Positions 16,780-24,175 of a stretch of 64,000 bases of DNA are shown here, in pieces. The stretch is taken from assembly GCF_000230695.2 (NCBI RefSeq), contig NC_020541.1:3348001-3412000 (forward strand). The letters are read 5' to 3'. The notes under the pieces were generated by a model, which worked only from the letters and a program-made list of their open reading frames with translations, did not search any database and had not been told where the DNA came from. Made by a program: the position numbers and the translations under genes. Position 1 is the first letter of the stretch. Each line of letters opens with the position of its first letter. The stretch is from Rhodanobacter denitrificans. GTDB lineage: Bacteria; Pseudomonadota; Gammaproteobacteria; Xanthomonadales; Rhodanobacteraceae.

Positions 16780-17127
16780 CTACGAGCCCGACTGCCCTAT
16801 AAGCTGCAGGATGAGTTGCGGTTGGCAAACGGCCCACCAACCGAACGCACCTGCCGCAACGCTGCCAACGGAACCGAGCAAAGCAGCCACGACTCCACGC
16901 TGCCACCGCCCACGCCAAAACAACCAGACGCCTGCAACCAGAACCGGCAACACCAAAGATAGATAGTAGAACGAGAACACAAACTTGGTTTGAGGTGGCA
17001 GCTGGCCGGAGACAGGCCCGTAGATGGCGATACAACCTGGCACCAAGACGAACGCAAGAAAGACGACAACGGCTGTGGGCAGAAGGCCAGCCAAAAGCAA
17101 AGCGATGTCCTTGACGCGAGAATTCAT
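16780..17127 (-). CDS. Cassette protein: three-helix membrane protein
   Basis: 115 residues from ATG 17127 (MNSRVKDIALLLAGLLPTAV). Three hydrophobic segments: DIALLLAGLLPTAVVVFLAF, FYYLSLVLPVLVAGVWLFW and VAALLGSVGSVAAGAFGWW. Stops six bases before attC-6. A longer frame to 17235 runs through attC-7 and is unlikely to be used. No family recognised. Confidence 0.72.
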   Translation of the reverse strand: MNSRVKDIALLLAGLLPTAVVVFLAFVLVPGCIAIYGPVSGQLPPQTKFVFSFYYLSLVLPVLVAGVWLFWRGRWQRGVVAALLGSVGSVAAGAFGWWAVCQPQLILQLIGQSGS

Positions 17128-17130
17128 AAG

Positions 17131-17175
17131 GCCTAACGCTAGAGTTAAGCGGCGGCGAAGCCGTCCGCCTTGAAC
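17131..17175 (-). repeat. attC-7, left part (interrupted by the IS1111-type element)
   Basis: GCCTAACGCTAGAGTTAAGC ... GCCGTCCGCCTTGAAC, then the IS. The remaining GAAATGTTAGAC lies at 20178-20189. Joining the two restores a standard attC ending. Confidence 0.85.
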
Positions 17176-17259
17176 GAGTAAAAAGAGACTTCCTCCCCTT
17201 TCGGCCTCGAGGGCCATGATGGTGTTGCGAAACATCCGTCAGCAGAAGAGGAAGTCTCC

Positions 17260-18351
17260 ATGAGCACTATAACCATTGGCGTGGACTTGGCGAAGAGCCT
17301 GTTTTCGGTGTGTGAGATGGATGCGGCCGGCCACGTGCTGGGCCGGCGGGATCTGGGGCGCGAAGCATTTGCGCTGTGGCTGGCCCAGCGGCCAGCCGGC
17401 ACGGTGGTGGCGATGGAGGCGTGCAGCGGCGCCCATCACTGGGGCCGGCGCTGCCTGGAGTACGGCCTGCAGCCGCGGTTGATGGCGGCGCAGTTCGTCA
17501 CCCCGTTCCGCAAGAGCCGCACGAGCAAGAACGACCGCAACGATGCCGAGGCCATTGCCACGGCGGCGCGCCAGGGCAACATGCGCTTCGTGCCGGTCAA
17601 GGATGTCGACCAGCAGGCGCGGCTGGCCTGGCACCGGGTGCGTGAGGGCTACAAGACCGAGTCGCTGGCCATCGGCAATCGCCTGCGCGGTCTTCTGGCC
17701 GAGTTCGGCATCGTGGTGGCCAAGAGCGATGTGGCGTTGCATCGGGTGCTGGCAGCGTTGGATCAGCATGCTGCGCTGCCGGGTGAGTTCAAGGCGTTGC
17801 TGCGTGACCTCAGCGCCCACGGGGCGCAGTTGCGCGCGGCCGTCGACGCGTGCAGTGCACGCATCGACGCCCACGCCCGACAGGACGCGCGGTGCGTGCG
17901 GATCGGCGCGATCGTCGGCGTCGGGCCGATCACGGTCGATGCGATGGTCGCCAGCGTCGGCAACGCACGGGAGTTCCGCAACGGCCGACAACTGGCCGCA
18001 TGGCTGGGTGTGGTGCCGACCCAGCACTCCAGTGGTGGACACACGCGGCTTGGCACGATCAGCTGTCGTGGCGATGCCTACCTGCGGACCTTGCTGATCC
18101 AGGGCGCGCGCAGCAGCCTGCAACGCGCCAAGGCGGTCAGCGTGGGAAAGTCCACGCCCGAGCAGATCTGGATACGGCAGCTGGATGGCCGGATGCCGTT
18201 CGGCAAGGTGCTGGTGGCGATCGCCAACAAGCACGCGCGGCAACTGTGGGCGATGCTCGCGCACGACCTCGACTACGATCCGGATGCACACGTAAAGCAC
18301 CCCATGGCGCGGCGTCTGGCTGACCAGCACACCCTCACTGCGACGGCATGA
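17260..18351 (+). CDS. IS110/IS1111-family DEDD transposase
   Basis: 363 residues. The N-terminal RuvC-like DEDD domain is intact: GVDLAKSLFSV (first D), VVAMEACSGAHHW (E), SKNDRNDAEAIATAA (D, D). The C-terminal transposase_20 region contains IVGVGPITVDAMVASVG and the serine-bearing PTQHSSGGHTRLGTISCRGD block that acts as the second catalytic site in this family. An AGGAAG tract lies before ATG 17260. Unlike DDE enzymes these proteins use an element-encoded RNA to choose target and donor. Apparently functional. Confidence 0.95.
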   Translation: MSTITIGVDLAKSLFSVCEMDAAGHVLGRRDLGREAFALWLAQRPAGTVVAMEACSGAHHWGRRCLEYGLQPRLMAAQFVTPFRKSRTSKNDRNDAEAIATAARQGNMRFVPVKDVDQQARLAWHRVREGYKTESLAIGNRLRGLLAEFGIVVAKSDVALHRVLAALDQHAALPGEFKALLRDLSAHGAQLRAAVDACSARIDAHARQDARCVRIGAIVGVGPITVDAMVASVGNAREFRNGRQLAAWLGVVPTQHSSGGHTRLGTISCRGDAYLRTLLIQGARSSLQRAKAVSVGKSTPEQIWIRQLDGRMPFGKVLVAIANKHARQLWAMLAHDLDYDPDAHVKHPMARRLADQHTLTATA

Positions 18352-18699
18352 ATCCGCACATGTAAACACGTTCCACGTCAGCGCGAAGCGGTAGCAACGG
18401 GTCAGACCCACCCGGAGAGAACCTGACTAACATCCTGGACGTCCAAACGTGTTTCGGCCGATCCCCGAACACTGACGACACCGATGAATGAACGAGGTCT
18501 CCGGGCGCGGTTTATACCCTGGTCCGCATCAGCCACACCGATGCAACAAGACCATTTACGGAAATGCAGTCTGACAACGTTCAACGCCACACGCACTGAC
18601 ACGCGCGACGCAGCAAAGAGAACAACACCATGACCAGCGAACGCCTGAAAGCTCAAGGCAAGAACATCAAGCGGGCGGTATTGACGGGAAGTCTCTTAC
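18352..18699 (+). ncRNA. Candidate seekRNA/bridge-RNA region in the right end of the IS1111-type element
   Basis: About 350 non-coding bases between the transposase stop and the right tip. In IS1111-type elements this position encodes the RNA that guides insertion. Here TGAACGAG (18489-18496) matches the left junction at 17171-17178, and TTACGGAAATG (18556-18566) matches the 11 bases that span the right junction (20173-20183 after removing the IS701). These two tracts are the two halves of the attC target and element tip. RNA boundaries and folding were not determined. Confidence 0.55.
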
Positions 18700-20172
18700 T
18701 TCTACTGTGTCACTAAAGACGTTTGATGCTCGGATGCGCCATGCCGCAGCAAGGACATCGCGCCAACTGTCGTGCGATCAGGCGGGCGAGACGAAAGTGT
18801 ACGGTCGCGATCGAGAGCGGTTGATGGCGCTGCATCGGCCCCAGCCCCACGCGGGCGGAAGCCTTCGGGTACGGCAGGCGCCTTGAATCGTGCACGGTTT
18901 TTTTTACTGCCACGCAAGCGCTCCAACGTCAGGAAGCCGTAGGCCGCGATACACAGGCTGGCGTGATGATGAAAGCCGCGCCAGTTGCGCCCCTCGTAGT
19001 GACCCAAGCCGAGTTCTTGCTTGAGTTCCAGGTAGTCCCGCTCGATGCGCCAACGGCCCTTGATGGTGCCGACAAGGGCCTTGAAGGTCGTCGCTTTCGG
19101 CAACGTCGACAACCAGTAGCGTAGCGGTTCGGCGTCGCCGCCAGGCCATTCGATGACCAGCCATTCGGGCGCGCGATCGCGGTCGTCGTGGGCGGCGACC
19201 ACGCGTACGCGGGCGAAGCGGCCGGACAAGGGTTCGGCGGAGCCCTGCCGCCAGGTAATGGTGCGGTACGCCCGCGCCGGCAACGCCTGCGCCAGCGCAC
19301 GCACACTGATCGGCCGGTGCGCCGCATCGCGGCATACCCGCACGCGGGGGCGTCCACCACCCGTCGCAGGCGGTGGTGGCGTGGCTGGTTGATGCTTGCC
19401 CCACCACACCGCCGTGAGCGGCCTGACGCCCAGCGCGTAGATCAGGTCTTGCGTGCTCAGCGCATCGCGAAGCGTGCTGTCATCGCCGTAGGCGGCATCG
19501 CCCAACACGACGCCTCGCGGCACGCCCGCCGCGACGGCGGCGCGGATCTGCGCCACCGCAATCTGGTTCTTGGTCAGAAAGCCGACTGATGCGGGCACCC
19601 CAACAGCGGCACATCGCTGCGGGTCGTCGGTCCATTCGGCCGGCAGGTATAGCTGATACGCCAACGGCAGGCTGTTGGAGTCCGTCGCCAGCGACAAGCT
19701 CACCGCCACCCGACAGTTGTCGGTCTTGCCGGTCTGCCCGCAGTACTGCCGGGCTACGCCCACCGAGTGCCTACCCTTCTTCGGAAAGCCGGTGTCATCA
19801 ATGATCCAGAAGCACGGTGTGGTTCCGCCGTGCGTCAGCACGGGCAGCACCTGCTCGGCCACGGCGGCCAGCAAGGCATCGTCGTTCCATGCCGACGTCG
19901 ACACCAGGTGATGCATCGACTGGTGGGTCGCCCGTACATCTTGCGGCCGCACCCGTGCCGCCATCGGCTCCACGCTCTTGCGGCCGCCAGGCAGCATCAA
20001 ACCCTGCAGATACCAGCGCGTGGGCGCCACCCGATCCGCGTGCCCCATGGCGATGACCATCGCTTCGCCATACCGCTCAAAGCGGCCTTCCAGACCGATG
20101 CCCATGACCCACCTCCTCGCAGGTTGCTAGAAGATGCCGTGATCATGCCATATATTTATTGACACAGTAGAA
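18700..20172 (-). mobile_element. IS701-family insertion sequence nested in the IS1111-type right end
   Basis: 1473 bp bounded by perfect 13-bp inverted repeats TTCTACTGTGTCA (18700-18712) and TGACACAGTAGAA (20160-20172), with the 4-bp target duplication TTAC at 18696-18699 and 20173-20176. It inserted just outside the right inverted repeat of the host element, separating that repeat from its tip, so the host element is probably immobilised. Confidence 0.9.
18702..20105 (-). CDS. IS701-family transposase
   Basis: 467 residues. IIDDTGFPKKGRHSVGV, RQYCGQTGKTDNCRVAVSL and VVLGDAAYGDDSTLRDAL are characteristic blocks of the DDE_5 domain; RWRIERDYLELKQELGLGHYEGR contains the catalytic glutamate. 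The reading frame is complete and its stop codon lies inside the left inverted repeat. Probably functional. Confidence 0.93.
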   Translation of the reverse strand: MGIGLEGRFERYGEAMVIAMGHADRVAPTRWYLQGLMLPGGRKSVEPMAARVRPQDVRATHQSMHHLVSTSAWNDDALLAAVAEQVLPVLTHGGTTPCFWIIDDTGFPKKGRHSVGVARQYCGQTGKTDNCRVAVSLSLATDSNSLPLAYQLYLPAEWTDDPQRCAAVGVPASVGFLTKNQIAVAQIRAAVAAGVPRGVVLGDAAYGDDSTLRDALSTQDLIYALGVRPLTAVWWGKHQPATPPPPATGGGRPRVRVCRDAAHRPISVRALAQALPARAYRTITWRQGSAEPLSGRFARVRVVAAHDDRDRAPEWLVIEWPGGDAEPLRYWLSTLPKATTFKALVGTIKGRWRIERDYLELKQELGLGHYEGRNWRGFHHHASLCIAAYGFLTLERLRGSKKNRARFKAPAVPEGFRPRGAGADAAPSTALDRDRTLSSRPPDRTTVGAMSLLRHGASEHQTSLVTQ

Positions 20173-20183
20173 TTACGGAAATG

Positions 20184-20504
20184 TTAGACCTCATACCCGT
20201 TAGGATGACGTGCCTTGTCGGCGATGATCTCTGGCTTGGAATCATGGTCCTCGATGTACCAGACAAACTTTAGCCAAGCACCTTTTAGTGCCACGCGCTC
20301 ACCTAGTCGCGTCTCGCTAAAGGCTCGGTCGAAGCCGGCGCCAACTTTGACCGGACTATCAAGCTGTTCGGCCTTCGCCAATTGGATCAGATCCGCAATA
20401 CGGCCACTGGCCATGCCACTGGCATCTAGGTAGCCGGCGGCGAGCGCTTCATTTGCGAGGCGCTCCAGCTTTTCTGCTGCAGATTTCAAGTGAGCTTTGT
20501 TCAT
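20184..20504 (-). CDS. Cassette protein: small hypothetical, soluble
   Basis: 106 residues, no membrane segment. An N-terminal basic/helical part (MNKAHLKSAAEKLERLANEA) is followed by a beta-rich part ending FVWYIEDHDSKPEIIADKAR. Its TAA stop overlaps the GTTAGAC core of attC-7. Because the IS1111/IS701 block lies directly after the stop, it is now separated from the downstream cassettes. Family not recognised. Confidence 0.72.
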   Translation of the reverse strand: MNKAHLKSAAEKLERLANEALAAGYLDASGMASGRIADLIQLAKAEQLDSPVKVGAGFDRAFSETRLGERVALKGAWLKFVWYIEDHDSKPEIIADKARHPNGYEV

Positions 20505-20507
20505 GAG

Positions 20508-20564
20508 GCCTAACGCAAAGGTAAGCGGCGGCAGAATGCCGTCCGCTTGAGCGCCGTGTTAGAC
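20508..20564 (-). repeat. attC-8
   Basis: GCCTAACGCAAAGGTAAGCGG ... GCCGTCCGCTTGAGCG ... GTTAGAC; cores intact, loop slightly different from the others. Confidence 0.87.
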
Positions 20565-20577
20565 GCGCCGATGCACA

Positions 20578-20871
20578 TCAAATGACAAACCTGAAGATGA
20601 CCACTGCACCAACGCCGACAACTATTGGAACCCACACTATGGGGGCCTGCCAGACTCGTAGCGCAGTAGCCCTGCCGAACTGTACCGAACCCGCTCCAAA
20701 TACGCGTAGGCCGGATAGGAATCGGAACATGAGAAAAGCCGCGACGGACATGCATGCACCGAACCCGAGCATCGCTAACGGCGCAGAACCGAACAAAACC
20801 TGCAAGCCCGCCATTACGAGCGGACATGAAGCAACCACATACGAGTTCCTGCGCTTAGTTTTCTCATCCAT
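20578..20871 (-). CDS. Cassette protein: small membrane protein
   Basis: 97 residues: charged start MDEKTKRRNSY, then three hydrophobic segments (VVASCPLVMAGLQVLFGSAP, MLGFGACMSVAAFLMFRFL, IVWVPIVVGVGAVVIFRFVI). Product ends 13 bases before attC-8. Family not recognised; codon use is less GC-biased than in the chromosomal genes. Confidence 0.7.
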   Translation of the reverse strand: MDEKTKRRNSYVVASCPLVMAGLQVLFGSAPLAMLGFGACMSVAAFLMFRFLSGLRVFGAGSVQFGRATALRVWQAPIVWVPIVVGVGAVVIFRFVI

Positions 20872-20889
20872 GCAACTGGGCTCCTGAGC

Positions 20890-20945
20890 GACTAACGCTG
20901 GAATTAAGCGGCGGCGTAGCCGTCCGCTTGAATGACTGGTTAGCC
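20890..20945 (-). repeat. attC-9
   Basis: GACTAACGCTGGAATTAAGC ... GCCGTCCGCTTGAATGAC ... GTTAGCC; serves the cassette at 20940-21395, whose stop codon overlaps it. Confidence 0.88.
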
Positions 20946-21395
20946 CGGCTGCGACCGCCTCATGTTGCGCAGCACAAGCTCATTAATTTGCTGTTTCTTT
21001 GAAGACTGATTGGACGTCAACTGCCTCTTGCGAATGATGTTGAAGTAGAAGCTGTGCTCCCACGAATTGATCCAGCCACGATCGTGCGCGTGTTGAATAG
21101 CCTCGGCATTTAGCGACTTTGAAGGATCTTTGCGGACTCGTTTGATTGCTTGAAAAATTTTGTCCGAAGGAAGGCCGATGAACTTTTTGACGCAACAATT
21201 GCCGACAGTTGCCTGCGCCTGATTGGTGCGATTGACCAAGACGCAAAGCTCAATGATAGGGAAGTGCCCGCATAGGCAAGTCTCTGGCTCGTCGGCTTCA
21301 TAAACCTCCAGAAGCGACCACTCCAGCTTGGCCTGATCCCAAGTCGAGGCTGATGATCGCTGCAAAATTTCGTTTGTGAGCTGAAATTCGGACAT
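20940..21395 (-). CDS. Cassette protein: cysteine-rich, probable zinc-binding, soluble
   Basis: 151 residues. The stretch ETCLCGHFPIIELCVLVNR followed by ATVGNCCVKKFIGL has the spacing C-x-C-G ... C ... G-x-C-C, resembling a small treble-clef-like motif found in uncharacterised cassette and phage proteins. The C-terminal third is basic and helical (WEHSFYFNIIRKRQLTSNQ). Nucleic-acid binding would fit but is an inference. The TAA stop sits in the attC-9 core. Confidence 0.72.
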   Translation of the reverse strand: MSEFQLTNEILQRSSASTWDQAKLEWSLLEVYEADEPETCLCGHFPIIELCVLVNRTNQAQATVGNCCVKKFIGLPSDKIFQAIKRVRKDPSKSLNAEAIQHAHDRGWINSWEHSFYFNIIRKRQLTSNQSSKKQQINELVLRNMRRSQPG

Positions 21396-21399
21396 TGAG

Positions 21400-21456
21400 G
21401 GCTAACGCTTGAGTTGAGCGGCGGCGGAGCCGTCCGCCTCGAACGAGTGGTTAGAG
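21400..21456 (-). repeat. attC-10
   Basis: GGCTAACGCTTGAGTTGAGC ... GCCGTCCGCCTCGAACGAG ... GTTAGAG; cores intact, almost the same as attC-6. Confidence 0.9.
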
Positions 21457-21827
21457 CCCGACGCGCAAACCGCATGAGTTGCCAGCGCGACGACTACACC
21501 GCAAGCCAGTGATACGAGCCCAAAGAAAAAAGAAAAAAAGAGGAGAACTGCTCCCGGTATGGCACCGACGGCAAAAGCGATTGGCCAAGATGCCCTGCCG
21601 CTGGACAGCAAGATTGAATATAGCGGAGCTACAAATACAGCAACCGTAACGCCTCCTAGGGCCAGCATGTAGCCGAAAACAACCTCGACTGAGTCAGCAA
21701 CGCTGAATTCGGGGCTGGGATGCAATGACATCGAAATTGCCGCGCAAATAGCCAGAACCGCGGCAACCACAACCAGTGAGACAAGCGCCACCAATTCAAC
21801 TTTTGCCAAGTGCCGCGAAAATTTCAT
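21402..21827 (-). CDS. Cassette protein: four-helix membrane protein, paralogue of 15811-16227
   Basis: 141 residues from ATG 21827 (MKFSRHLAKVELVALVSLVV). Four hydrophobic segments, including VVFGYMLALGGVTVAVFVAP and FAVGAIPGAVLLFFSFFFGL. The final ~15 residues, HSFEADGSAAAQLKR, are translated from attC-10 and its TAG stop is part of the GTTAG core. First cassette of the surviving array. Confidence 0.74.
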   Translation of the reverse strand: MKFSRHLAKVELVALVSLVVVAAVLAICAAISMSLHPSPEFSVADSVEVVFGYMLALGGVTVAVFVAPLYSILLSSGRASWPIAFAVGAIPGAVLLFFSFFFGLVSLACGVVVALATHAVCASGSNHSFEADGSAAAQLKR

Positions 21828-21831
21828 GAGG

Positions 21832-21843
21832 GCTCTAACGCTA
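21832..21843 (-). repeat. Truncated attC at the upstream edge of the array
   Basis: GCTCTAACGCTA, the last dozen bases of an attC (simple site plus first arm), after which the sequence changes abruptly to AGTAGACCCCAAAAGTGGGG. The rest of the site, its cassette and any attI/intI were lost here. Confidence 0.7.
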
Positions 21844-22043
21844 AGTAGACCCCAAAAGTGGGGTGTTGCGCCGAGTATGCGGCGCCACTCCCGACCGTAC
21901 AAGCGGCGGATTCCTGCATCGGATCATGGTCTTGCGGGGATGCCATGCGCGTGTCGGGCGGGCATCCTGCCGTTGTTATCAGCGACTTTTGAGGGTGTAT
22001 GAGTTACCCGGGCGAAAATGAGGGTGTAACGGGGGCGAAAATG
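21844..22043. mobile_element. Possible insertion-sequence end remnants
   Basis: Includes a CCCC-AAAAG-TGGGG hairpin (21851-21864) and a degenerate repeat: GAGGGTGTA at 21991, GCGAAAATGAGGGTGTAAC at 22012, GCGAAAATG at 22035. Multiple short terminal repeats of this kind are typical of IS21-type ends, but no istA/istB is left. The stretch 21844-22169 holds no convincing gene. Confidence 0.35.
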
Positions 22044-22169
22044 CCGTGGTTGCTGGATCAGGTGCGTGTTGGCGGTTGTCGTCATCTCCCGGGGCCATGC
22101 TCGTGTGCTCAACCGCGGCGGCCACGGTGTATTCGGTTCGCCTGATCGGGAATGGCCCTCTGCCGCAAC

Positions 22170-24134
22170 TCAGTGGAACTGATCGCTCGCCGGCACCCAT
22201 GAGCTGGATGACGCGGCGGGTGTGGTCGGCCTGGCCGGCAGCACGGGACCTGCGCAGCCGGGCGGTGGCGGGCTGCCGGCGACGCGGGCGGCGGCGCATT
22301 CGGCGCTGTTGTCGAACGTGACCATCGGCGCTGGGGCGGTGCGGCTGACCGCCGGAGCGTGCGCGGCGGCCGGGTTGGCCGGCGCCAGGTGCAGGCGTTC
22401 GTAGACCTTGTCGTCGACCGGCTTCGCCGGCGGATCGGGGTTGTCGCAGCCGAACAGCGCGATCGGCAGCAACGGCATCACCGTGCACTCCACGCGCACG
22501 CCACGCGGCAGGTGGAAGGTGTGGCTGACCTTGGTCTTCTCCACCGCGCGACGCAGGGCGGTGTCGATCGAGCTTTCGCCCTCGGGCGCCCAGTCCTGTT
22601 CGAAGCGGGTCGGCTGGTAGCCGATGTTCGGCACGCCGTGGCGCATGATCTCGGTGTCGCCACGCGGCTTCAGCTGCACGTAGCTGCCCAGCTCGCCCTG
22701 CGGCTTGCCTTCTTCCGCACCGGGCTGGTCGCCGCCGGGTTGGCCTTTGCCGGGCTGCTCGCCGCGACGCCCCTTGTCGCTGCCCTGACGCGCCGCCGGC
22801 TGCGCGGCGGCGGTGCCGGTGCGGGTGCTTTCCGGCGCAGCGACCACGCCTTCGGGCTGGCCGGGCGTGGCCAGCTCGCTGCCTTGCGGCGTGGCGTCGG
22901 GGGCGCGGCTGACATCGCGTCCGCTGCGGGCGTCGTCCGGACTGGGCGTGGGCGGCCCGGCCGGTGCGGGGGATGGCGACGCCAACGGCGGACTCGCCGC
23001 CGCTGCGGCTGGCGCGGCGGCGGCGGCGGTTGGCGGCGTGCTCAACTGCGGCCGCGCGATGAACGGCTGGACGTCCATTTGCCGCGCGGCATCGGCGACG
23101 TCGATCTTCGCGCTCGGCGCCGGCGGCTCGATCCGCGACGGCGTGGCCGGCGCCAGCGGCACCGTCTCGAGTTCCGCCTGGGCCACCTCGATCGACGGTG
23201 CCTGCAGTTGTGGCCGCTCGGTCGGCACGGTCGGCGCGGGCACGCTCAATGGCGCCTGCACGTTCACGCTCGGCGCAGGCTGCGCCGGTAACGGGATGGG
23301 CTGCAACTCGGGCACCGGCGGCGCGGCGGGAAGCTGCGCGCGGATCGGCGTGACACTGGCCGGTGCGGTGGATTTCGGCAACTCGGTGCTCAACGCGATG
23401 CTCGACACGGTGATCGGCGGCGCGGCCTGCGGCGGCAGTTCCGGCAACGCCAGCGACGGCGGCGGCGGCAGCGGGCGCTTGCCTTCCAGCTGCGGCTTGC
23501 GCACCGACTCGGGCTGGAACTTCGGCGGCACCGGCAGCTGCACGACGGGCGTCGGCAAGCTCACGGCCGGCGGCTCGGCAGCCAGCGGGATCGGCCGCAG
23601 TGCCGGCGTCGGCGCCGGCTGCGGCAGGCTCACCGGCGCCGGCGGCGCCGCGGCCGGTTGCGGTTTCGGCGCGCGCGGCGGCGCGGCCTTCGCGATCGTC
23701 GGCGGTGCGGCGGCTGCGGCCGGCGGCTGCGCCACCACGGCCACCGCGTTCGCGCTGCGCTCGCTGCCAGGCGCAGGCCGGCTGCGGCGGCCCTGATGCC
23801 GCGGGCCGCGCTCCTTCGGTGGGGTGCCGCGCACCGGCGGCGGGGGCGGCGGCTCCGGCGGCTCGACCAGGCGCACCTGCAGGAACTGCTGCCGTGACTC
23901 CGGCGGTGGCACCACCTGGAACGCCGGGCCGAGCACGAAGCCGAACAGGAACAGCAGATGCACCAGCAAGCTGCTGACCATGGCAAGGATGCGCAGGCCG
24001 CGTTCGCGCGAACGCAGCCGGGTGCGCTGGTGATAGACGCGGGCCCGCGTGGCTGCCGCCAGCGGCGAGCTCAGCATCACCCGCGCCGGATTGGCGGGGC
24101 GGCTGGCAGGCGGGTCCGGGGGCGGCAGGGGCAT
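22170..24134 (-). CDS. Proline/alanine-rich single-span membrane protein, family unrecognised
   Basis: About 654 residues (666 if it starts at ATG 24170). Near the N terminus is one membrane helix, MVSSLLVHLLFLFGFVLGP, in a TonB-like setting: short cytoplasmic part, helix, then a very long Pro/Ala/Gln-rich periplasmic stretch (~residues 75-500). The C-terminal ~150 residues contain GYQPTRFEQDW, SIDTALRRAVEKTK and LPRGVRVECTVMP, a block shared with the next gene. There is no TonB C-terminal domain, so energy-transducer function should not be assumed. The two paralogues are adjacent (stop to ATG five or 41 bases) and probably cotranscribed. Confidence 0.65.
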   Translation of the reverse strand: MPLPPPDPPASRPANPARVMLSSPLAAATRARVYHQRTRLRSRERGLRILAMVSSLLVHLLFLFGFVLGPAFQVVPPPESRQQFLQVRLVEPPEPPPPPPVRGTPPKERGPRHQGRRSRPAPGSERSANAVAVVAQPPAAAAAPPTIAKAAPPRAPKPQPAAAPPAPVSLPQPAPTPALRPIPLAAEPPAVSLPTPVVQLPVPPKFQPESVRKPQLEGKRPLPPPPSLALPELPPQAAPPITVSSIALSTELPKSTAPASVTPIRAQLPAAPPVPELQPIPLPAQPAPSVNVQAPLSVPAPTVPTERPQLQAPSIEVAQAELETVPLAPATPSRIEPPAPSAKIDVADAARQMDVQPFIARPQLSTPPTAAAAAPAAAAASPPLASPSPAPAGPPTPSPDDARSGRDVSRAPDATPQGSELATPGQPEGVVAAPESTRTGTAAAQPAARQGSDKGRRGEQPGKGQPGGDQPGAEEGKPQGELGSYVQLKPRGDTEIMRHGVPNIGYQPTRFEQDWAPEGESSIDTALRRAVEKTKVSHTFHLPRGVRVECTVMPLLPIALFGCDNPDPPAKPVDDKVYERLHLAPANPAAAHAPAVSRTAPAPMVTFDNSAECAAARVAGSPPPPGCAGPVLPARPTTPAASSSSWVPASDQFH

Positions 24135-24175
24135 GCGGCGAGTGTAGCGGCCGCGCCCGCGCTTCCGCATGACGC

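Larger units (their letters stand above)
17176..20177 (+). mobile_element. IS110-family (IS1111-type, attC-targeting) element carrying a nested IS701
   Basis: Subterminal 11-bp inverted repeats AAGAGACTTCC (17183-17193) and GGAAGTCTCTT (18687-18697) lie seven bases from the left tip and, once the IS701 is removed, about three bases from the right tip, the geometry known for IS1111-type elements. There is no target duplication, and closing the gap restores CTTGAAC|GAAATGTTAGAC, an intact attC-7. Without the IS701 the element is about 1.5 kb. The left end before the transposase is short (~84 bases) and the right end long (~350 bases). A subgroup of these elements is known to insert into attC sites. 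Confidence 0.85.
12581..21843 (-). other. Gene-cassette array without integrase (CALIN), ten cassettes
   Basis: Ten small genes all on the minus strand, each followed at its 3' end by a 55-60 bp attC site. Read on the minus strand the sites run RYYYAAC ... CGTTCAAGCGGACGG ... CCGCCGCTTAACTCCAGC GTTAGGC-like, the pattern of Xanthomonas/Pseudomonas chromosomal integron sites. G+C of the cassettes is visibly lower than the flanks. Neither intI nor attI occurs in the window. The upstream edge is a truncated attC at 21832-21843, the downstream edge a mutated attC at 12581-12639. The array is interrupted by IS1182, an IS1111-type element and a nested IS701. Seven of the ten products look like small membrane proteins. 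Confidence 0.88.

Noticed and set aside
12581..21843. CRISPR array, because of repeated ~57-bp sequences
   Set aside because: Repeats are spaced 300-600 bp with genes between them, are imperfect, and carry attC cores; no cas genes.
23630..23986. Arg/Ser-rich ORFs in the proline-rich gene
   Set aside because: Out-of-frame readings of proline/alanine codons.
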